Below, piece by piece: positions 17,878 to 26,903 of a stretch of DNA of 60,840 nucleotides. Below the pieces are notes generated by a model. That model worked only from the letters and a program-made list of their open reading frames with translations, had not been told where the DNA came from and ran no database searches. Every line of letters begins with the position of its first letter. The first letter of the stretch is position 1. The position numbers were made by a program, and so were the translations under genes. The stretch comes from Planctomycetia bacterium (GTDB lineage: Bacteria > Planctomycetota > UBA1135 > GCA-002686595): contig SYGM01000182.1 of NCBI GenBank assembly GCA_005799545.1, positions 1 to 60,840 on the forward strand, written 5' to 3'.

Positions 17878-20800
17878 GTGAGCTCCCAACCCCGATCCGC
17901 GCGCCGAGACGACCCGACTCTGGCCGCCGTGTTCGATTTCGTGAGCGCGTACTGGGAGGAGCGCGAAGCAGGCCGCGGCCACGAGCTGGGTTACTGGCTG
18001 GCGCGCTTTCCGGGGCACGAACAGGCCATCGCGCGCGAGTTCCTCGAGTTGGAAACGCCGGCCGATGCGGCGGCCGCAACCGCCGATCAGGGGCAGATCG
18101 GTCCCTACCTGATTCTGCGCGAACTCGGCAGCGGAGGTCAGGGTTCCGTCTATCTCGCGCAGGACACGCGCATCGAGCGCACGGTGGCTCTCAAGGTGCT
18201 GAGCGGATTCTTCGGCAGCGTCGGCGAAGAGCGGCGGGCACGGCTGCGTCGCGAAGCCGAGGTCATCGCCCGTCTCGACCATCCCGGCATCTGCGCCATT
18301 CACGATGCGGAGATCGAAACGGATCCGCCCTGGCTGGCGATGCGCCACATCGAAGGTGCGACGCTGGCGGCACTGCTTGCGGCCGCGAAGCGCACTGCCG
18401 TCGGTGGTTCAGCTTCAGCCGGGCCTGCCGAGACGGAGTCCGGTTTGCCTCGCCTCATCGCGCGCTGGCCGGCACGCGATGTGCTCGACGTGCACGCAGT
18501 GCTGGCCTGCTTCGAGAAGGCTGCGCGCGCGCTGCACGCCGCGCACGAAGCGGGCGTGATCCACCGCGACATCAAGCCGGGCAACCTGATGATCAGCACG
18601 CAATGCGAGCCCGTGCTGCTCGACTTCGGACTGGCCCGCGAGGAGCGCGAGGAGGAGGCCGCCGCGCTGACACTCGAGGGCGAGATGCTCGGCACACCGG
18701 CCTACATGTCGCCCGAGCAGCTGCAGGGCGGAGCGGCGCTGGACCGGCGCACGGACATCTACTCGCTGGGCGCGACGCTCTACGAGACGTTGACGCTGCA
18801 CCGCGTGTTCGAGAAGTCCGGCCGCAGCGAGCTGTTTCGCGCCATCGAGCGCGAGGAACCGCGCGATCCGCGCGAGCACAATCCGGCCCTGCCAGCGGAA
18901 GTCGCCGCGGTGCTGGCGGTAGCGCTCGCGAAGGAGCCCGCGCGGCGCTACACCAGCGCGCTGGAGTTCGCCGAGGATCTGCGCCGCATTCGCGTCTACG
19001 AGCCGATTCGCGCGCGCCCGCCCGGGCCGGCCATGCGACTTGTGCTGTGGACGCAGCGCAATCCGCTCTTGGCGGCGACGATTCTCGTGCTGGCCGTGGC
19101 GCTGGGCTTCAGCCTGTACACGCTCGCCTCCGAGCGCGCGGCGCTGCGCGTGGCGCTGGGGCGGCACCTCGGCAGCCGCGCGAACGCGCTGGTCAACGAG
19201 GATCCCTCCGCTGCGGTGGCGCTGGGCGTGCAGGCCTGCGAGCTGGCACCCAATTACCTCACGCGCGCCGCGCTGCTGAGCGCGCTCGACGCCTGCGCGC
19301 TCGAGCGCGAGCTGCGCGTACCGCAGGCGCGCACGAGCGAAGACTTCGCGCTGGACGGTCAGGGACGCTGGATCGCGGTCGCGCTCGGCGGCTACGAGGA
19401 CGGATCGACGCGTCTGGTGCTGCACGCGCTGAACGGATCCGCGCCCGGCGTCGAGCTGCCCGGTCCGCACGGCGCGATCCAGAAGCTGCTCTGGGTGGAA
19501 GCGCATCAGACCCTGCTGAGCGTGGAGCAGGACGGGCGCGTGCGGGCCTTCGATCCCGCGCAACGCCGCCTGCTCGCGGAGGCGCAGCTGGGAGGCGCCC
19601 TGCGACAGTGGCTGGTGTCGCGCGATGGCGGCACTCTGCTGGCACTGACGCGCGAGGGTCGCCTGACGACGCTGAAACTGCCTGAGCTTGCGAATCCGCG
19701 CGTGCTGCGAGAGCGCGGGATCGACGCTGCGCGTCTGGGACTTGGCACGGACAGCGTCTGGATCTGCTCCGATGGCGGCGCGCAGTTGGCGGAGCTGGAT
19801 CTGCGTGCGGCACGCGAGCTCAGCGTCCGCACGGGTCCGCAGGCGGGCGTGCGCAGCTTCGAGGTGACCGCGGATGCGCTCATGCTGGCGACCGCGGACA
19901 ACCGGTTGCTGCGGCTGGATCTGGGCAGCGGCGAGCTCGAGCCGATCGCGCTTGCCAACAACTCGCTGCGCATCGAGGAGCTGCGCCTGGATCCGCGTTC
20001 GCAGCGTCTTCTGGTGCTGCTGGCGCGCGATGAGCGCGGAGCGGCCTTCCTGCTCGATCCTCGTACGCTCGCTCGCACCGAGCTTCTGCCCGAGGACTCG
20101 CGCTTTGCGCTGCGCGGCGCGTTCCGCGGCGACGGGGCACGCGTGGCGCTGGCGTGCTCGGACATGAGCGTTCGCATCTTCGACTGCGAGAGCGGTGCGC
20201 TGGTTCAGCAGTTCCGCGGCCGCTTCCGCGCCCAGGATCTCGCCTACAGCACTGACGGCTCGCGGCTGTACACGCGCAATGTCGGCGGCGCGCTGATGTG
20301 CTGGTACGCGAGCACGAGGCCGGATCTGCTGCGCTTCCGCGTGCCCGGCGCGATCGAGCGCATCGGCTGGAACGGTGCGCGCGGGCGCTTCGAGGCCTTC
20401 ACGCAGGATGGCCTGCGCCACGAATTCGATCTCGCGTCGGACACGCCGCTGCTCAGCGAGCTGGCCCCGGCACGCAAGCGCAATGAGCAGATTTGGGAGC
20501 TCCCCGGCGGAGCGCTGCGCCAGCTCGCGAACCACCGCGTGGTGTTTGAACCGCGCGAGGAATCCGGCGGCGAAAACGGCGGCGGCGTCGCCGGCAAGAG
20601 CTTCGAGCTCGACCTGTCGAAGCCCAACCCGTGCAGCGTGCGCGAGGTCGCGCTCGCACCCGATGGCAGCGAGTTCGTTCTCGTCACGAATTCACTGCGC
20701 GTGCTGCGTGTGCGCCTGCCGGATGGGGCGGTGCTGGAAGAACTGCGGCCCTTCGTTGCGCGCAGCGCGATCTACTCGCCGGATTCGCGCCACCTGCTGC

Positions 20801-21279
20801 TGCTCGGCGAGCACGGCGGCGGCGCATTCCGCATGCTGCAGCTGGATGGCGGCGGGAAAAGCCGCATCCTGCCGAGCGAGATCATTCACACGGCGGATCT
20901 GTGCCTGGGCGGATTCAGCCCCGATGGCACGGTGTTCGTCACCGCTTCGCGCGATGGCGTGGTCTTCGTGCGGGAAACCAAGGGTGGACTGCCGCGCACC
21001 CAGTTCCAGGCCGCCGGCATCCCGACCGCGCTGGGGTTTGAATCGCCACAGGGATTTGAGAAGGCACAGGGGCTTGGGTCGGCACAGGGTTTTGGGAAGG
21101 CAGAGGGCACTGCCGGCGCGCGGGTGCTGGTGGGCACTGCCGAGGGCAATGTCCACGGCTTCCCGATCGACCCCCTGCCCGCGCTGCAGGGGCGGCTCCC
21201 ACGCCCGCTGGAGGCCTGGGAGATCGGCAATGAACAGCGGCTGGCCCTGCCCTTGAGGTACAATCCACGCGTGGACTGA
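17878..21279 (+). CDS. Membrane Ser/Thr protein kinase with C-terminal WD40-like propeller region
   Basis: 1133 residues, GTG start. Kinase domain about 76-375: GSGGQGSVYLAQ loop, Lys106 in VALKVL, HRDIKPGN (Asp231), DFG (249-251), GTPAYMSPE. One membrane helix lies at about 395-417, so the kinase faces the cytoplasm and the rest lies outside. Residues 430-1130 contain repeated beta-propeller-like blades (for example VRAFDPAQRRLLAEA, VRIFDCESGALVQQF, FSPDGTVFVTASRDGVVFV). The first 60 residues form a small helical domain as in other planctomycete kinases. It is divergent from an ECF sigma gene and probably regulates it. A short six-residue repeat interrupts the propeller near its end. Confidence 0.9.
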   Translation: MSSQPRSARRDDPTLAAVFDFVSAYWEEREAGRGHELGYWLARFPGHEQAIAREFLELETPADAAAATADQGQIGPYLILRELGSGGQGSVYLAQDTRIERTVALKVLSGFFGSVGEERRARLRREAEVIARLDHPGICAIHDAEIETDPPWLAMRHIEGATLAALLAAAKRTAVGGSASAGPAETESGLPRLIARWPARDVLDVHAVLACFEKAARALHAAHEAGVIHRDIKPGNLMISTQCEPVLLDFGLAREEREEEAAALTLEGEMLGTPAYMSPEQLQGGAALDRRTDIYSLGATLYETLTLHRVFEKSGRSELFRAIEREEPRDPREHNPALPAEVAAVLAVALAKEPARRYTSALEFAEDLRRIRVYEPIRARPPGPAMRLVLWTQRNPLLAATILVLAVALGFSLYTLASERAALRVALGRHLGSRANALVNEDPSAAVALGVQACELAPNYLTRAALLSALDACALERELRVPQARTSEDFALDGQGRWIAVALGGYEDGSTRLVLHALNGSAPGVELPGPHGAIQKLLWVEAHQTLLSVEQDGRVRAFDPAQRRLLAEAQLGGALRQWLVSRDGGTLLALTREGRLTTLKLPELANPRVLRERGIDAARLGLGTDSVWICSDGGAQLAELDLRAARELSVRTGPQAGVRSFEVTADALMLATADNRLLRLDLGSGELEPIALANNSLRIEELRLDPRSQRLLVLLARDERGAAFLLDPRTLARTELLPEDSRFALRGAFRGDGARVALACSDMSVRIFDCESGALVQQFRGRFRAQDLAYSTDGSRLYTRNVGGALMCWYASTRPDLLRFRVPGAIERIGWNGARGRFEAFTQDGLRHEFDLASDTPLLSELAPARKRNEQIWELPGGALRQLANHRVVFEPREESGGENGGGVAGKSFELDLSKPNPCSVREVALAPDGSEFVLVTNSLRVLRVRLPDGAVLEELRPFVARSAIYSPDSRHLLLLGEHGGGAFRMLQLDGGGKSRILPSEIIHTADLCLGGFSPDGTVFVTASRDGVVFVRETKGGLPRTQFQAAGIPTALGFESPQGFEKAQGLGSAQGFGKAEGTAGARVLVGTAEGNVHGFPIDPLPALQGRLPRPLEAWEIGNEQRLALPLRYNPRVD
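21034..21105 (+). repeat. 18-bp in-frame repeat inside the kinase propeller
   Basis: Four 18-base units (21034, 21052, 21070, 21088) encode GFESPQ, GFEKAQ, GLGSAQ, GFGKAE. They form a low-complexity insert between two propeller strands and keep the reading frame. Confidence 0.85.
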
Positions 21280-21423
21280 GGTCCGTGGGAACAGGAGTGT
21301 CCTGCCCATCGTCCTCTCTCCCGTCGTCGCAAGCCCGGCCCCCGAATCGCCAGTTGGAGGCCCCTACCCGCGGACTCCAGTCGTCGATTCCGTCGCTCGA
21401 GTCCGCCTCGTCAGAGTCACTCC

Positions 21424-23208
21424 ATGCGCACGCTCGGCCCGATCTCCCTGCGACTGCTTGCCTTGTCCTGCCTGTGCGCGCCTCTCGCTGCGCAGGACCT
21501 CACCTTCTCGTTCGACTGGCGCAGCCGCTCCAAGGCCGAGGCCGCCGGCGGCGTGGGCGCGCCACTCAACGAAGGCCGTATTCTGCGCGCCTCGACGCTC
21601 CTGCCTACGGTGGGGCCGCAACCCGCACCTTTGGTTGCGATCGATGCCGCGAGCTTGGGACTCAGCCTCGCGGGCAGCTGCGGCAGTCAGGTCGCCGGCC
21701 AGCCCTGCCAGATCGATGTCGATGCGCTCTCGTACGGCAACGATGCGCGCTTCAAGGCGCTGCCCGGGCCCGGTCAGGCGCGGCTGTACTTCTCGGTAGA
21801 TCCGTACGCGGTCGGCCGCGCGATCGCACCGCAGGGACTGCTGCAGCCCAGTGTGCGCAGCGAAGCCCAGTTCCTCGACGCAGCCAGCGATGTGTTCTTC
21901 GCAGCCGGCGTGCTGCAGGGCACGCTGCCGCTGGGCGGACCGAGTCCGGTGGTTCCTCCCGAGAGCATCGGCGTGGTCGATGGCAACGGCGAGGGTGGCA
22001 GCAGCGCGGGCACGCCCTTCCGCTATCCCGGTCTGGGCCTGTTTGAGCCGACGCTGGCCCCCAGCGGTCAGCTTGGACTCACGGGCGACAACCTCGATGC
22101 GCTGGCGGCTGGTCCGGTTCCGCAGCCAGGAGGTCGCGTCTACTTCTCGCTGGATGCGGGGTTCACCGATCCGCTGACGGGCCTTCCGAACTCGAACTCG
22201 GCTCAGGCTGCCGGATTCCTCCCGGGTGCGGTTCTGGTGGTGCAGCAGGCCACCGGCGTGAGTCCGACGGTCTACGCCTCTCCGGCTCTGCTCGGTCTCG
22301 ACCTCGCCGGTCCCGGCACGGATGACCTCGATGCGCTGCTGGTGTGGGACAACGGCGATGGCGTGTTCCAGCCGGCCGCTTCGCTGTTCCAGTGGAACCA
22401 GGGAACGGCCGACATGGTGCTGTTCTCCGTGCGGCGCGGTTCGGCGCTCGTGGGACAGATCGACTCGCTGCTCGGTCTGCCGATCGAGCCGGGCGACATT
22501 CTGTTCAACCCTCCGGGCGCGGGTCAGCGTCCGCGCATCCTGATCGCTGCGGAGAACATGGGACTGGCTACGGAGCGCTCGGGACAGGTCGGCGAAGGTG
22601 ACGATGTCGATGCGATGCTCGCGCTGACTCCCGTGATGTGGGACTGCAACAACAACGGGGTCGAAGACGCCGTCGACATCGCCACGGGAGCGACTGCGGA
22701 TCTCAACAACAACGGCATCCCGGATGAGTGCGAGCCTGAAGTCGGCACGAAGAGCTGCTTCTGTCCGATCACGGCTCCGCCGCCGTGCGGCAACGATGAT
22801 CCCGCGGCAGGCTGCGAGAACTCCACCGGTGTCGGAGCCCTGCTGTCGAGCTTCGGATCCGACAGCGTCACGAACGATGATCTGGTGCTTGTGGCGACGC
22901 AGCTGCCGGCCAATGTCAACGGACTATGGCTGATGAGCCAGAACACGACGCAGGTTGTGCTCGGTGCGGGTCTGCGCTGCGTCAACAGCACGATCTATCG
23001 CCTCGGCGCGTTCAACAGCGGTCCGGGAGGGACGACCACCTACGGACCCGAGATCGTCTACAACAGCTGCAACGGTTCACTGCCCGCAGCGGCCTGCATC
23101 CAGGTCGGGCAGACCTGGCACTTCCAGGGCTGGTATCGCAACGTCACCGGACCCTGCGGTGCGAACACGAACCTCACGAACCTGCTCTCCGTACCCTTCA
23201 CTCCGTAG
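21424..23208 (+). CDS. Secreted FSVD-repeat protein with dockerin-like motif and divergent C-terminal domain
   Basis: 594 residues. The signal peptide ends near LAAQ. The body has recurring strands of the form LTFSFDWRS, LYFSVDPYA, VYFSLDAGF and VLFSVRRGSALVG, plus DVDALSYGND, GDNLDAL and GTDDLDALL, all shared with the next two genes. Residues about 400-440 read DCNNNGVEDAVDIATGATADLNNNGIPDECE, a paired calcium-loop motif like a dockerin repeat and common in planctomycete secreted proteins. The last 150 residues are a divergent copy of the CPCGN/GCxNS domain (CGN...AAGCENSTG, LRCVNSTIYRLG). The function is unknown. It is the first gene of a tandem family of three. Confidence 0.78.
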   Translation: MRTLGPISLRLLALSCLCAPLAAQDLTFSFDWRSRSKAEAAGGVGAPLNEGRILRASTLLPTVGPQPAPLVAIDAASLGLSLAGSCGSQVAGQPCQIDVDALSYGNDARFKALPGPGQARLYFSVDPYAVGRAIAPQGLLQPSVRSEAQFLDAASDVFFAAGVLQGTLPLGGPSPVVPPESIGVVDGNGEGGSSAGTPFRYPGLGLFEPTLAPSGQLGLTGDNLDALAAGPVPQPGGRVYFSLDAGFTDPLTGLPNSNSAQAAGFLPGAVLVVQQATGVSPTVYASPALLGLDLAGPGTDDLDALLVWDNGDGVFQPAASLFQWNQGTADMVLFSVRRGSALVGQIDSLLGLPIEPGDILFNPPGAGQRPRILIAAENMGLATERSGQVGEGDDVDAMLALTPVMWDCNNNGVEDAVDIATGATADLNNNGIPDECEPEVGTKSCFCPITAPPPCGNDDPAAGCENSTGVGALLSSFGSDSVTNDDLVLVATQLPANVNGLWLMSQNTTQVVLGAGLRCVNSTIYRLGAFNSGPGGTTTYGPEIVYNSCNGSLPAAACIQVGQTWHFQGWYRNVTGPCGANTNLTNLLSVPFTP

Positions 23209-23301
23209 CAGATTTCCGGCAGTTTTCGTTCCACGAAGGCGGCTGTTGATCACGGAGGGATGAGCCGAGCCGGGATTTTCCCCGCCGCTCAACATCCCTC
23301 C

Positions 23302-25002
23302 ATGAAGATCCAAAACTCCCTTCGACTGATCCCCTTCCTCGGCCTCGCCGGCATGGCTCAGGCCCAGATCTCCTTCAGCGTCGACTACCTCGGCTCGACG
23401 GTTTCCCTGCCCTCGACTTGCCCGGGGTTGCCGATCACGGCCGGCGACATCCTCACGCCCGCCACCGGCGCACCGTGCCAACCTGCTTCGGCCGTCATCG
23501 GCGGTCTGCCGCCGCCTTCGATCCTGATCCCCGGCGGCCTGCCGGCACCGATGGGCTTGGGCATTCCCTCAGTCGCCGGCTGCACGGGCGTGCCCGGCGG
23601 CGCTCCCTGCCCGGCGGAGCTCGACGCGCTCTCCTACGGTCGCGACACGATCCAGAATTCGGCAGGCACCGGTCTGCAGGTCGCCAACATCTTCTTCTCG
23701 GTGGATGAGTTTGCCACTGGCATCGCCGGCGGCCCCTTCGCTCCCAATGTGTGGAGCGAAGGGGTGCTGACGGGCGTGAAGGACCACGCGGCCGATGTGT
23801 TCAGCAACAGCCTCGCGATCCCGTTCGTTCCGGCAGGTCCGGGCGCTCCGGCGGCAGCCGGGAACAAGGGCCGAATCGACGGAGACGGCCTGGCGAGCGT
23901 CTCGGGAGCGATCTACGCCGGACTGGGCCTGCACGAGCCGCGCCCGCCGATGGTGGGCCCGGGCCCGCGCATCGGTGACAACATCGATGGGCTGGACATC
24001 GGCCCGGTGCCGGTGACGACGGCGGGCACCACCGCCCCGGTGTTCTTCTCGCTGGACGGCAACTTCGCCGACCCGGCGCGCGGTATCAACAACCTCGGCA
24101 CCGCGCAGGCCAACGGTTTCCTGCCCGGTATGGTGCTGACGCAGGTCGCCGGTGGGCCGCCGGCGGTCTACGCCTGGCCGCAGCAACTCGGTCTGGACCT
24201 CGCGGGCCCGGGCACGGATGACCTCGATGCGCTGGCGCTGCAGGAAAACGCGATTCCCGGCTTCCAGCCGGCCAACACCGGCGTCGTTCCGGACCTGATC
24301 CTGTTCTCGGTGCGCCGCGGCTCGGCAGTGATCGGCATGCCTGACTCGCAGTTCGGCATGCTGATCTGCGAGGGCGACATCCTCACGGTGCCCGCGGCCG
24401 GTGGTGCCACTCCTGCAATCTATGTGGCGGCGGAGTGGCTGGGATTGGTCAGCAACCGGGGACTCGCTCCTGCGGGCTTGTTCGGCGATGAGCTCGATGC
24501 CCTCGATGTCGAGACGTCTCTGCCGCTCGTCGGCCAGCCCTACTGCTCGGGTGACGGATCGCTGCCCACACCCTGCCCCTGCGGCAACTTCGGCAACCCC
24601 GGCGCGGGCTGCAACAACTCGGCGGGCACCGGCGGCGCAGTGCTGACCGCCACCGGCTCGACGGTTCCGGACACGGTGGTGCTGACGAGCTCCGGCGAAC
24701 TGCCGACCTCGACCTCGATCTTCCTGCAGGGCACCAACCTGATTGCCAACGGAGTGACCTTCGGAGACGGTGTGCGCTGCATGGGCGGCCCCTTGCGCCG
24801 ACTCTATGTGAAGAATGCGGTGGCGGGCGTGGTCAGCGCGCCGATCGGCGCGGAACCCTCGATCACGACGCGCTCGGCGGCCCTTGGGGACATCCTGCTG
24901 CCCGGCACGACGCGCTACTACCAGGTGCAGTACCGCGATCCGGCCAACTTCTGCACGGCGGCACTGTTCAACGCGTCAAGTGGCTACGTGATCACCTGGT
25001 GA
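23302..25002 (+). CDS. Secreted FSVD-repeat protein with CPCGN C-terminal domain (copy 1)
   Basis: 566 residues from the ATG at 23302, which opens a signal peptide ending MAQAQ; the 14 codons before it are leader. FSVD-type strands recur (ISFSVDYLG, IFFSVDEFA, VFFSLDGNF, ILFSVRRGS). Shared landmarks are LDALSYGRD, GPRIGDNIDGLDIG, LGLDLAGPGTDDLDALALQEN and SVRRGSAVIGMPDS. Residues about 410-566 form the CPCGN...GAGCNNS domain, ending GYVITW. The next gene is a close paralogue, and the two share leader sequence too. I recognise no function; secretion and a structural or surface role are inferred. Confidence 0.78.
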   Translation: MKIQNSLRLIPFLGLAGMAQAQISFSVDYLGSTVSLPSTCPGLPITAGDILTPATGAPCQPASAVIGGLPPPSILIPGGLPAPMGLGIPSVAGCTGVPGGAPCPAELDALSYGRDTIQNSAGTGLQVANIFFSVDEFATGIAGGPFAPNVWSEGVLTGVKDHAADVFSNSLAIPFVPAGPGAPAAAGNKGRIDGDGLASVSGAIYAGLGLHEPRPPMVGPGPRIGDNIDGLDIGPVPVTTAGTTAPVFFSLDGNFADPARGINNLGTAQANGFLPGMVLTQVAGGPPAVYAWPQQLGLDLAGPGTDDLDALALQENAIPGFQPANTGVVPDLILFSVRRGSAVIGMPDSQFGMLICEGDILTVPAAGGATPAIYVAAEWLGLVSNRGLAPAGLFGDELDALDVETSLPLVGQPYCSGDGSLPTPCPCGNFGNPGAGCNNSAGTGGAVLTATGSTVPDTVVLTSSGELPTSTSIFLQGTNLIANGVTFGDGVRCMGGPLRRLYVKNAVAGVVSAPIGAEPSITTRSAALGDILLPGTTRYYQVQYRDPANFCTAALFNASSGYVITW

Positions 25003-25025
25003 GACAAGCACCAGGGGGAGGTTGC

Positions 25026-25060
25026 GGGCGCCGTCCGGGAGGGGACGGCGCCCTTTTTTT
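25026..25060 (+). terminator. Rho-independent terminator after copy 1
   Basis: Perfect 11-bp stem (GGGCGCCGTCC / GGACGGCGCCC) with a 6-base loop, followed by seven T, one G and six more T. It starts 24 bases after the stop of the upstream secreted-protein gene. Confidence 0.95.
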
Positions 25061-25143
25061 GTTTTTTCGTTCCACGGCCGGGGGGCCTGAGTCACGGGGC
25101 TTGTGAGGACGGGATGTTCCCGCCTCAGAAAGCACCTCCCCCA

Positions 25144-26835
25144 ATGAAGATCCACACGACCTCCCTCCAGTTCCTCTCCGCGCTGTGCCTCGCCGGTGCC
25201 GCGCAAGCCCAGATCACCTTCTCCATCGACCGCCTCGGTCCGGTGATCGCCACGCCGTCCACCTGCCCCGGCGCTCCGATCACAGGCGCCGACATCCTCA
25301 CCCCCTCGAGCGGCCTGCCTTGCCAGGCTTCCTCGGCAGTGGTGGCCCCCCTGCCGGTGCCCTCGATCGTGAGTCCGGGCGGTCCGGGCGGTCTGGGCAT
25401 CGCCACGGCGGCCGGCTGCACCGGCGCTCCTCCGGGAAACAACTGCCCCTCCGAGGTCGATGCGCTGAGCTACGGTCTGGACCAGATCATGACCGCGACG
25501 GGCCTCACGCTGCCCGTGAGCTCGATCTTCTTCTCGGTCGATGAGTTTGCCCAAGGCATCCCCGGCAGTCCCTTCCCGCCCAATGTCTTCAGCGAGGGCT
25601 TTCTGACCGGTGTCAACGATGCGGCTGCGGATGTGTTCCGTAACACGATCCCGATGCCGCTCCTGCCGCTGGGCCCGGGCGCGCCGGCGACGGCAGGCAA
25701 CAAGGGCGTGATCGATGGCGACGCCAACCCGAGCGGTTCAGGTGCTGTCTACGCCGGTGTGGGTCTGCGCGAGCCGCGTCTGCCGATGTTTGGCCCCGGT
25801 CCGCGCACCGGTGACAACATCGATGCGTTGGACATCGGCAAGCTGCCGATCAACACGGCCGGGGCCATCGGCCCGGTGTACTTCTCCTTGGATGCCGCGT
25901 TCCCCGACGTCCTGCGCGGCATTCCCAACACCAACACGGCTCTCGCCAACGGCTTCCTGCCAGGGGCGGTGCTGGTGCAGAACGGCGGCGGAGCTCCGGT
26001 GGTCTATGCCATGCCCATGCAGCTGGGTCTGGATTTGGGGGGGCCGGCGACCGACGACCTCGACGCGCTGGCCCTTCAGGAAAACGGCCTGCCCGGCTTC
26101 CAGCCGATCAATGCCGGTGGCGTGTTCGGCGACCGCATCATCTTCTCCGTGCGCCGCGGCTCGGCCGTGATCGGCATGCCGGATTCGCTGTTCGGAATGC
26201 CGATCTGCGAAGGCGATCTGCTGACCGTCCCGACGGCTCCGGGTCTTCCGCCCTCGATGTTCATCGCAGCAGAGTGGCTGGGCCTCAACACCTTCCGCGT
26301 GACTCCGGGTGTGGTCAGCGATGAGCTCGACGCGCTCGACATCGAAGTCCCGATGGCGCCTCCGGGCCAGCCCTTCTGCTCCGGCGACGGCACGCTGCCG
26401 ACCCCCTGCCCCTGCGGCAACATCGGCAACCCCGGCGCGGGCTGCAACAACTCGGCGGGCACCGGCGGCGCAACTCTGACCGCGACCGGCTCCACCACGC
26501 CCGACACGGTCGTGCTGACGAGCTCCGGCGAGCTCGCAACCTCGACCTCGATCTTCCTGCAGGCTACCGGCGTCCTTCCCAACGGCGTGGTCTTCGGAGA
26601 CGGCGTGCGCTGCATCAACGGCGGACTGCGCCGCCTCTACGTGAAGAATGCGGTGGCGGGTGTGGTCAGCGCTCCGGTCGGTGCGGAACCCTCGATCACG
26701 GCGCGCTCGGCTGCGCTGGGTGATGTGCTGCTGCCGGGCATGACGCGCTACTACCAGGTGCAGTACCGCGATTCGGCCCCCTTCTGCACGGCCGCCAACT
26801 TCAATGCTTCGAGCGGCTTCGTGATCACCTGGTGA
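25144..26835 (+). CDS. Secreted FSVD-repeat protein with CPCGN C-terminal domain (copy 2)
   Basis: 563 residues from the ATG at 25144, with a signal peptide ending GAAQAQ. It closely matches the preceding gene along its whole length: LDALSYGLD, GPRTGDNIDALDIG, TDDLDALALQENGLPGFQP, SVRRGSAVIGMPDSLFG, and the C-terminal domain CPCGNIGNPGAGCNNS to GFVITW. The 80 bases before the two start codons are also related. This points to tandem duplication of gene plus leader after the 21424 gene had diverged. A strong hairpin follows the stop. The function is unknown. Confidence 0.78.
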   Translation: MKIHTTSLQFLSALCLAGAAQAQITFSIDRLGPVIATPSTCPGAPITGADILTPSSGLPCQASSAVVAPLPVPSIVSPGGPGGLGIATAAGCTGAPPGNNCPSEVDALSYGLDQIMTATGLTLPVSSIFFSVDEFAQGIPGSPFPPNVFSEGFLTGVNDAAADVFRNTIPMPLLPLGPGAPATAGNKGVIDGDANPSGSGAVYAGVGLREPRLPMFGPGPRTGDNIDALDIGKLPINTAGAIGPVYFSLDAAFPDVLRGIPNTNTALANGFLPGAVLVQNGGGAPVVYAMPMQLGLDLGGPATDDLDALALQENGLPGFQPINAGGVFGDRIIFSVRRGSAVIGMPDSLFGMPICEGDLLTVPTAPGLPPSMFIAAEWLGLNTFRVTPGVVSDELDALDIEVPMAPPGQPFCSGDGTLPTPCPCGNIGNPGAGCNNSAGTGGATLTATGSTTPDTVVLTSSGELATSTSIFLQATGVLPNGVVFGDGVRCINGGLRRLYVKNAVAGVVSAPVGAEPSITARSAALGDVLLPGMTRYYQVQYRDSAPFCTAANFNASSGFVITW

Positions 26836-26857
26836 TCCCAAGCAGAAGAAAAGTCCC

Positions 26858-26895
26858 CGGCGGGCGTCGTTCCGGAAGCGGAACGACGCCCGCCG
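26858..26895 (+). terminator. Perfect 16-bp hairpin between copy 2 and the polyferredoxin gene
   Basis: CGGCGGGCGTCGTTCC and its exact complement flank a 6-base loop. No T-run follows. It lies 22 bases after the secreted-protein stop and 8 bases before the ATG at 26904, so it could end the first transcript and also limit initiation of the next gene. Confidence 0.75.
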
Positions 26896-26903
26896 CGCTT
26901 GGT

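Noticed and set aside
18415-20535. Long reverse open frame (706 codons) opposite the kinase gene
   Set aside because: The forward frame has kinase motifs and propeller repeats. The reverse frame is an Arg/Gln/Ala-rich product of high GC with no motif.
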